Source of the DNA: an archaeon
GTDB lineage: Archaea > Nanobdellota > Nanobdellia > Woesearchaeales > JAHJEM01
DNA length: 11,728 nt
Reading direction: 5' to 3'
Assembly (NCBI GenBank): GCA_020057445.1
Contig: JAGVFV010000134.1
Coordinates: forward strand, 1 to 11,728
The position numbers and the translations under genes were made by a program. Numbering within the stretch: position 1 is the first letter of the stretch; every line of letters begins with the position of its first letter. The notes beneath the pieces are model-generated. The model ran no database searches. It was not told the origin of the DNA and worked only from the letters and a program-made list of their open reading frames with translations. Shown here in pieces: positions 6,681 through 11,728 of this stretch.

Positions 6681-8159
6681 ATGAGCAGCTTACACGATAA
6701 GATCAGGACTCTTGCAGCAGGCAGCCTTGTCGCGCTCACGCTTGCAGGAAGCCCGTGCAATGCCCAAGACGTTGCCGCCCTCACCGAAGGAAAAGAGGTA
6801 TGGCAGCTTGGCGGCCAGCCCATGGAATCTCTTCTACGAAACAACATGGCTGTGGATGCCATGGCAGAGAGGAATCCAGGAACACTGCCATTGTATTTCC
6901 CGGATTGCAACATGCTCGCATTCATCAAAGAAGACAGGGTTTCAGAGGCAAGCAAGATCGACGAGAAATCCGCTGCAGAATTCGAGAGCTGGATGAACCA
7001 CTGGTGGAAACAGGAGTCAGACACCTATTCCTGCGACGGAAGCACCTGCAGGATGGAAGTCCTCCCGAGAAACACGACCTGCACGATGACATACAATATC
7101 GGAACCGTAGGCACGTTCGTCCATGTGGACAAGAATTATGGCGTCATCTATGTCGGACAGGAAGGAACGATGAATAAGGATGAGATCGCGCAATATGTCA
7201 AGCAGAAGCTCCTTGAGGACTTTGCAGTCGCAAAGAGGATCAGGGAAGAGGACAAGCGAAAAGCAGAAGAAGAAAAAAAGATGGTTAAGCAACGGCAGGA
7301 AGAGCAGGCAGCGCAGGCAAAAAGAGATCAAGAACAGAGAAAAAAAGACGAGCAAGCGCAAAAGAGAGCAGAAAAAATTAGATTGCAGGAAACGAAAAAA
7401 ATCATGCTAGGAAATGACAAACAAGAACCTGAAGATGAGTCTTTTGCATCAGACAAGAAACAGCGGGAAGTGTACTTGGGAATATCTCCGCAGGCAAGAT
7501 TGCTGACCCGGACTTTTTCTGAATCACCTTTGGCAAGAGATACACAAGAAAAGATTGTCGATATTTATCCCGGATCCACCCCTAAGAGCACTAATGGAGA
7601 TTTCAAATCATTTCCAGTCATCGCTATTATTGAATATCGGCATCTGCAGGCATTTGGTACAATCCTTCCTGCCAAACATCAAGGAGGATCTGGCAAGGCA
7701 TATTATTTTTTAGAGGGATATAGAAGTTGGCATGAGAAATATACCCGCACTGAATGGATGATTGGTCTCGATTCGATCATTCCCCTCCGCCATAAAAAAG
7801 GCACAGGAGATTTATATTTTATCGTTGGGACGGGATTTGACTTTTCCAAGAGCGAACTGAAAGCGGAAGACTGGTCGGATTTAAGTTTCTATAGCTACAG
7901 CTTCAATGAAGAACCGATCAAAAGAAAGGAAAAATCCTCTCCCCATATCCGCTTAGGGATAGAATTCGCATCAAAAAAAGAAGGGAAGGGCGCATATTAT
8001 TCAGGAGGCATCCTGTGCGATTGGTCACGAAGAGAGATAAGCGACCTTGCAAAGGAAAATTATCTCGTTGACGATAGCATGCCAGAACATGAAAATACGA
8101 TGAAATGGGGTGACCTCTGCGTCGTGATGTACTTGAAAATACTGAAGAAGATACATTGA
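6681..8159 (+). CDS. Secreted four-Cys-domain protein with coiled-coil linker and beta-rich C-terminus (paralogue A)
   Basis: 492 residues. The signal peptide ends SPCNA before Q29. C26 is not in a lipobox, so this is not a lipoprotein signal. The shared N-domain spans about 29-175: EVWQLGGQP, LYFPDCN (C76), WMNHWW at 104-109, C118-x4-C123, then RMEVLPRN and C134, and a Gly-rich strand YNIGTVGTFVHV. The four Cys could form two disulfides outside the cytoplasm. About 175-245 is a very charged Glu/Lys/Gln/Arg helix, likely coiled coil. Residues about 262-492 alternate polar and hydrophobic with strand-like blocks such as FPVIAIIEYRHL, TEWMIGLDSIIPL, GDLYFIVGTGFDF and HIRLGIEFA, consistent with a beta-barrel or beta-sandwich; no family recognised. 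The start follows AAAGGA. It is colinear over 185 residues with the gene at 8224, so the two arose by duplication of at least this part. Confidence 0.88.
   Translation: MSSLHDKIRTLAAGSLVALTLAGSPCNAQDVAALTEGKEVWQLGGQPMESLLRNNMAVDAMAERNPGTLPLYFPDCNMLAFIKEDRVSEASKIDEKSAAEFESWMNHWWKQESDTYSCDGSTCRMEVLPRNTTCTMTYNIGTVGTFVHVDKNYGVIYVGQEGTMNKDEIAQYVKQKLLEDFAVAKRIREEDKRKAEEEKKMVKQRQEEQAAQAKRDQEQRKKDEQAQKRAEKIRLQETKKIMLGNDKQEPEDESFASDKKQREVYLGISPQARLLTRTFSESPLARDTQEKIVDIYPGSTPKSTNGDFKSFPVIAIIEYRHLQAFGTILPAKHQGGSGKAYYFLEGYRSWHEKYTRTEWMIGLDSIIPLRHKKGTGDLYFIVGTGFDFSKSELKAEDWSDLSFYSYSFNEEPIKRKEKSSPHIRLGIEFASKKEGKGAYYSGGILCDWSRREISDLAKENYLVDDSMPEHENTMKWGDLCVVMYLKILKKIH
6699..7253 (+). repeat. Duplicated N-domain coding block, copy 1
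   Basis: This 555-base block encodes residues 7-191 of paralogue A and aligns without any insertion or deletion, by eye, to 8239-8793 in paralogue B. The similarity is clear in DNA as well as protein, for example in the signal-peptide codons and around EVWQLGGQP. After the block the two genes stop resembling each other. Confidence 0.8.
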
Positions 8160-8185
8160 AAATAGCAATAAGACATGGGGAAAAA

Positions 8186-8227
8186 ATGACTATGTCTATA
8201 GAAAATCCAGTGCAAAAACGATCATGA
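8186..8227 (+). CDS. Possible 13-residue upstream micro-ORF coupled to the next gene
   Basis: An ATG preceded by GGGG (8177-8180) opens a frame encoding MTMSIENPVQKRS. It stops with a TGA overlapping the next gene's ATG (ATGA at 8224-8227). The next gene has no clear ribosome binding site of its own, so ribosomes ending this short frame could restart there. It occupies most of the only gap longer than 12 bases in the operon (8160-8223). Such a short frame can arise by chance, so expression is unproven. Confidence 0.3.
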   Translation: MTMSIENPVQKRS

Positions 8228-10032
8228 CCTTCCAAAATAAAATCAGGAATATCGCGGCAGGCGGCCTTGTCGCCCTTTCTTTAGCAGGAAGTCCCAGTCA
8301 TGCTCAGGACATCTCCAAACTCACTGAAGGCAAAGAGGTCTGGCAGCTTGGGGGTCAGCCTTTGGAATCCCTGCAGAGCTTCAACATCACTGTCGACAAC
8401 ATGGTATCAGAACATCCGAATGCAGATGTCCTCTACTTCCCTGACTGCAACATGTTCGCCATGGTCGCTGACAATCGGGTCATTGACTCAAGCAAGATCG
8501 ATGAGGTTTCGTCGAAGAAATTTGAGGATTGGATGAACCGCTGGTGGACGCAGTCATCTGGCAAATATTCCTGCGAAGGATCCTTCTGCAGCATGGAAGT
8601 GCTCCCGAGAAACACCCCCTGCGCGACAACGTACAACATAGGGAGCATCGGTACGTTTGTCTACGTCGAAAGAAATCTCGGCGCCATCTATATCGGGCAG
8701 GACGGCTCTATGAGCAAGGATGAGATCGAGGCATATGTCAGGCCGAAGCTGATGCAAGATGAAAAAGTCGGAAAGAGGATCAAAGAAGAAGACCGACGAA
8801 GGACAGAAGAACAAAAACCAGCGCAAGAAATAGGAGAACAAAGAATGACAACAGATGAAATAAAATCTATGATCCTGGATCTTGAAGGACAGATGAGAGA
8901 ATTAGAAGAACAGGAAAAGGGACAAGATCCGAACCAAAAAAAAAGAGAGTACATACCGACATCAGATGACATAAGATCGGTGATTGGAGGTCTGAAAGAA
9001 TATATGAAGGAAAAAGGAGAAGGACCAACCACAGATGAAATAGGATCGATAAATCAAGGTCTAATAGAACATATGAAAGAAAAAGGAGAACCGGTTAGAA
9101 TTGACAGAGCATCGCTCAGACTGGCGCTTGAAGATTACTTGCGAGAAAGAGGTGAAGAAGAGAGGAAAGGCAACCAAATCATCGAACAGACTGGTGAAAA
9201 TAGAAAAAAACAAGATCAAGGAACAGGAGAAACTGGAATCAATGCATTTGGATATCCTCTCGATGAAAAAGTCGGGACACTGCACTTAAAATCTAAGCGT
9301 GTCGGTGCCGCTATAAGGTGGGGAGGAGGTTCGATTTTGCACCCCGCAGGTACATCAACCAAAAAAACAGATGAGACATTAAACTCTTTTCCAAGTGAAC
9401 CGGACACTTATCCTGGATTTCAATCTTACTCAAATTATGAAGAACAGGAATTTGGCGGTCTCACAGGAGATATTTATGTCCAGCTCGGCTTCCTGAAACT
9501 GCAAACCAATATATTTCCAGAAAAAATGAAGTATTTGCGAATTCATAACAAATCGCTCGCTTCTGATCCTCCAGGAACATACTACCAATACATTTGGGAA
9601 GAAACATTATCTTATGAGAAGCGGCTCATCTCCTGCTCTCTTGACCTCAGAGTCAATACCGGATATGATGAGAAAAACCTAAATACAGAAGTCGCCTTTT
9701 TTTTCGGGCCGGTCTTCGCTCAATCAAAATATCACCTAACAGGCAAAGAGAGAGAGGGAAGACTTCCTGAGGGATATGCATTTCATCCAGCCAATTTACG
9801 AGAGGAAAAATTCTCGTACACTGGAGTCGTTGGCGGTGTTCATTATATCGGTTTTCATGGCAAGAATGGATTAGGCGGAGGAATAGAATTCAAGTATCTA
9901 AAGAATTCCATTGATGAGCCCGACGTCAGCCATATCCGTCTTGCGACAGACACCGGACCAGTCCCGATGAAGACAAGAAAATGGAATGAGTATTCAATCT
10001 ATCTATTTGTTCCTTTAGAAAGAATATTATGA
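8224..10032 (+). CDS. Secreted four-Cys-domain protein with 23-residue helical repeats and beta-rich C-terminus (paralogue B)
   Basis: 602 residues. The signal peptide ends SPSHA before Q28. The N-domain matches paralogue A without gaps: LYFPDCN (C75), WMNRWW, C117-x4-C122, MEVLPRN and C133. Then comes a charged linker with repeats built on T-[TS]-D-[ED]-I...L...[MK]-E-K-G-E: three strict 23-residue units begin at 246, 269 and 292, and a looser first unit at 209. Residues about 345-602 are beta-rich and Gly/Tyr/Phe-rich (GDIYVQLGFLKLQTNIF, SCSLDLRVNTGY, VAFFFGPVFAQS, GVVGGVHYIGFHG, EYSIYLFVPL), barrel-like but not alignable by eye to paralogue A. The start was chosen because MTFQNKIRNIAAGGL aligns with paralogue A's start; it has no clear ribosome binding site and may depend on the micro-ORF at 8186. 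The linker and C-terminal part look more AT-rich than the N-domain. Confidence 0.88.
   Translation: MTFQNKIRNIAAGGLVALSLAGSPSHAQDISKLTEGKEVWQLGGQPLESLQSFNITVDNMVSEHPNADVLYFPDCNMFAMVADNRVIDSSKIDEVSSKKFEDWMNRWWTQSSGKYSCEGSFCSMEVLPRNTPCATTYNIGSIGTFVYVERNLGAIYIGQDGSMSKDEIEAYVRPKLMQDEKVGKRIKEEDRRRTEEQKPAQEIGEQRMTTDEIKSMILDLEGQMRELEEQEKGQDPNQKKREYIPTSDDIRSVIGGLKEYMKEKGEGPTTDEIGSINQGLIEHMKEKGEPVRIDRASLRLALEDYLRERGEEERKGNQIIEQTGENRKKQDQGTGETGINAFGYPLDEKVGTLHLKSKRVGAAIRWGGGSILHPAGTSTKKTDETLNSFPSEPDTYPGFQSYSNYEEQEFGGLTGDIYVQLGFLKLQTNIFPEKMKYLRIHNKSLASDPPGTYYQYIWEETLSYEKRLISCSLDLRVNTGYDEKNLNTEVAFFFGPVFAQSKYHLTGKEREGRLPEGYAFHPANLREEKFSYTGVVGGVHYIGFHGKNGLGGGIEFKYLKNSIDEPDVSHIRLATDTGPVPMKTRKWNEYSIYLFVPLERIL
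8239..8793 (+). repeat. Duplicated N-domain coding block, copy 2
   Basis: Encodes residues 6-190 of paralogue B; partner of 6699-7253. Equal length and no gaps suggest a fairly recent duplication or purifying selection on this domain, unlike the flanking linker and C-terminal regions. Confidence 0.8.
8848..9165 (+). repeat. In-frame tandem repeats, 69-base period
   Basis: Units start at 8959, 9028 and 9097, each 69 bases (23 codons); a related first unit starts at 8848 and is followed by a 14-codon insertion that includes a run of nine A (8936-8944). Units 8959 and 9028 are alike in DNA as well, both ending ATATGAA[GA]GAAAAAGGAGAA. The unit ending at 9165 is the most diverged (Arg and Leu replace several positions). 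Each unit probably forms a helix ending at a Lys-Gly-Glu turn. Confidence 0.8.
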
Positions 10033-10041
10033 GGGGATCAT

Positions 10042-10530
10042 ATGAACAAAAGAAAAATACCGCGATTGCTTCCGTACATCACCGCATCACTGCTTGGCAT
10101 TTCGGCACAATCCCAAGCGCAGCCAGTCGAAGTCTGGCAGCTTCGGGGAGTGCCTCTGCAGCAGGTAGAGAACAATTGCGAGACGCTCGACAGCGTAAGC
10201 CAAGATTCCACACGCGTGTATTATTTCCCGGCATGCAACATCCTTGCCTATGCTGACGGGGATTCTCTCTACCAGACACAGCGCCTGGACACTGATTTTG
10301 AATCCATCTTCGAGCCTTGGTTCATCAAGTATTGGAGGAATGACGGGACAGAAGAAAAGAAATTCGATCCGTTCCTGTCCTCACCTGAAGACACGTTGCG
10401 CAATGTGTATTATTACCGTCCGGATTCAGAGCAATTCTACTGCATCCTCTTGGAATATGGAAAGGACAGGCATATCGTCACGGAAAAAAATCAAAAGACA
10501 GGCACGACCATACATCTGGAGAAAGAATGA
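10042..10530 (+). CDS. Small secreted stand-alone N-domain protein (paralogue C)
   Basis: 162 residues. The signal peptide (basic MNKRKIPR, then a short hydrophobic run and SAQSQA) should be cut before Q27. The mature part starts with the family motif EVWQLRGVPL and keeps YYFPACNILAY (C65) and an FEPWFIKYW equivalent of W-x(3)-WW. It then diverges: the C-x4-C pair is gone and other Cys (C46, C134) are present. There is no linker and no beta-rich C-terminus, so it is the N-domain alone, either a truncated member or a free soluble form that could cap or compete with the larger ones. GAGGGGATC precedes the ATG, 9 bases after paralogue B, and its stop overlaps the next start by ATGA. Intact open frame; not a pseudogene by sequence. 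Confidence 0.82.
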   Translation: MNKRKIPRLLPYITASLLGISAQSQAQPVEVWQLRGVPLQQVENNCETLDSVSQDSTRVYYFPACNILAYADGDSLYQTQRLDTDFESIFEPWFIKYWRNDGTEEKKFDPFLSSPEDTLRNVYYYRPDSEQFYCILLEYGKDRHIVTEKNQKTGTTIHLEKE

Positions 10531-11728
10531 AAAAACTCAGAGACCTCATCATCGGAAGCCTTATGGCTCTTGCGACAGTGACTCCTCTCCACGCGCAGGA
10601 AGGAGACGTCCTTTCTGAAGGAAAGGATGTTTGGCAGCTTGCATACCAGACATTGGACGCCCTGAACCGTTTCAATATTCCTGCAAATGCCATGTCAAAC
10701 AGGAACAAAGGAAATAATGCCCTCTATTTTTCAAACTGCAATACGCTCGTCTTCACCCATGAAGACAGGATCATAGAATCCGGCAAGATCGATGACCAGT
10801 CTGCGGCTGATTTTGAACAATGGATGGAACAATGGTGGAAATCCCCGACCGCCATTTGCCAAGGAGGCACATGCAGGCTTGAAGTCATGCCCACGAATAA
10901 TTCTCCCTGCAACATAAAGTATGATATTGCACAAGCGGGAACAATTGTGCACATTGCAAATAACTACGGCAAAGTCATCATCGGGCCATCACAAGAATAT
11001 ATCGATCAAAAATTAACAGAATTACAGGAGCATCTAGACGATATTATTGACGACAGAATAAAAGACCGATGGGAATTGTTTCCTGAACCAGGAAGAAAAT
11101 CAAGAGAAATCTTCGTCCCACCCCTCCATCTCACAATAGATGTCTCTCTAGGACTCTGGTCCCTACCGACCAACAAGGACCTCAATGCATGGATCCAGGA
11201 GACTGTCAGCACTCTAGAGACAAAGTTTGGCCTTCCTGTTGAAAAAAATGATTCGAATTTTCCGCAATCGAACGGCATGCAGGCAAGTACGCACATCGGG
11301 ATAGAATTCCTTCTCCATCACCAAAATGACTTTGTCGGACGGGTCCATATCGGCGGAATCCCTGTTCCCTTCGAGCAGAAGGCGCATCTGCGTTTTGACA
11401 TCCCCAGCAGATCTTCACCAGAGTATTCCTGGGAATACGTGTATTCAGGAAAGACCTGGATTGTCCAAGGAGGATACTCTGGCACGCAGAAACTAGGAAA
11501 TGAGGTCTTTGGCAATTTTGGCGCTGGAGCAATACTTGGCATCACCAATTACACGTACGACATAAGGAAGATCACCGGCATCGATCCTGCAGGAAAAGAA
11601 TTCACCGACATCCATGACCAGAACACGAACTTCGAGCCAGGATTTTACCTGTCGCTTGGACTGATGCCGCGCATAGCAGGGCAATGGCATCTTGGCATCG
11701 GCGGTGAATACCTATACATGAAATCCAA
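10527..11728 (+). CDS. Secreted four-Cys-domain protein with beta-barrel-like C-terminus (paralogue D, partial)
   Basis: 400 codons are open from the ATG at 10527 to the window edge; the 3' end is missing. The start has GGAGAAAGA just upstream and overlaps the previous stop (ATGA). The signal peptide ends PLHA before Q24. The N-domain has DVWQLAYQ, LYFSNCN (C71), WMEQWW, C111-x4-C116, RLEVMP and C128, with a Gly strand KYDIAQAGTIVHI, clearly homologous to paralogues A and B. A short acidic helix (about 155-185, TELQEHLDDIIDDRIKDRW) replaces their long linkers. From about residue 200 the sequence is strongly barrel-like: LHLTIDVSLGLWSL, THIGIEFLLHH, GRVHIGGIPVPF, TWIVQGGYSG, GNFGAGAILGITNYTYDI, and FYLSLGLMPR followed by WHLGIGGEYLYMK, the last much like the strand pairs of bacterial outer-membrane proteins. 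No specific family recognised. Confidence 0.88.
   Translation, partial: MKKLRDLIIGSLMALATVTPLHAQEGDVLSEGKDVWQLAYQTLDALNRFNIPANAMSNRNKGNNALYFSNCNTLVFTHEDRIIESGKIDDQSAADFEQWMEQWWKSPTAICQGGTCRLEVMPTNNSPCNIKYDIAQAGTIVHIANNYGKVIIGPSQEYIDQKLTELQEHLDDIIDDRIKDRWELFPEPGRKSREIFVPPLHLTIDVSLGLWSLPTNKDLNAWIQETVSTLETKFGLPVEKNDSNFPQSNGMQASTHIGIEFLLHHQNDFVGRVHIGGIPVPFEQKAHLRFDIPSRSSPEYSWEYVYSGKTWIVQGGYSGTQKLGNEVFGNFGAGAILGITNYTYDIRKITGIDPAGKEFTDIHDQNTNFEPGFYLSLGLMPRIAGQWHLGIGGEYLYMKS

Noticed and set aside
6744..6770. Lipoprotein signal in paralogue A because of a Cys near the end of the signal peptide
   Set aside because: The residues before C26 (G-S-P) do not fit a lipobox, and the paralogues have Ser or no Cys there; ordinary cleavage before Gln fits all members.
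9696..9712. T-rich run that could be a transcription terminator
   Set aside because: It encodes the in-frame AFFFGP strand of paralogue B, and no gene ends nearby.

Overview
The window most likely comes from an archaeon. It has a TrmB-type regulator, AT-rich TATA-like boxes at archaeal distances from two divergent starts, GGTGA- or GGGA-type ribosome binding sites, an AAA ATPase with an archaeal/eukaryal-looking ATPase module, and frequent AGG/AGA and ATA codons. The lineage cannot be fixed from sequence alone. A bacterial source is not excluded, because several secreted proteins look like outer-membrane beta-barrels. Coding density is very high: there are no RNA genes, CRISPR arrays or insertion sequences, and no gene-free stretch over 300 bases.

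Left part (1-3280, + strand): the 3' end of an unknown gene, then an AAA ATPase (279-1736), then an alpha-helical, coiled-coil-like protein (1733-3280) that overlaps the ATPase by ATGA. These three look like one operon and probably supply an ATPase with its partner protein. The last gene converges with, and overlaps by 23 bases, a TrmB-family regulator on the - strand (3258-3989).

Middle (3990-4135): a divergent promoter region with TATA-like boxes for both directions. Between them is a perfect 14-bp palindrome inside a looser TATCG...CGATA inverted repeat, a plausible operator for the TrmB protein.

Right part (4136 to the window end, + strand): one tight operon of six genes. The first encodes a lactate/malate-dehydrogenase-like protein that keeps the family's catalytic residues but carries a C-terminal membrane helix and a TPR-like tail. 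The other five all encode proteins with a signal peptide ending A-x-A before Gln. Four of them (6681, 8224, 10042, 10527) share an exported N-terminal domain with the core EVWQL ... YF-x-x-CN ... W-x(3)-WW or a variant of it; three of these also have a C-x4-C and a fourth Cys. Three members continue through a charged helical linker into unrelated beta-rich C-terminal regions, and one is the N-domain alone. The fifth (5687) has an OmpA-sized beta-barrel-like C-terminus and perhaps a very diverged version of the same N-domain. The set looks like an expanding, modular surface or envelope protein family under a dedicated TrmB regulator. I do not recognise it as a described system.
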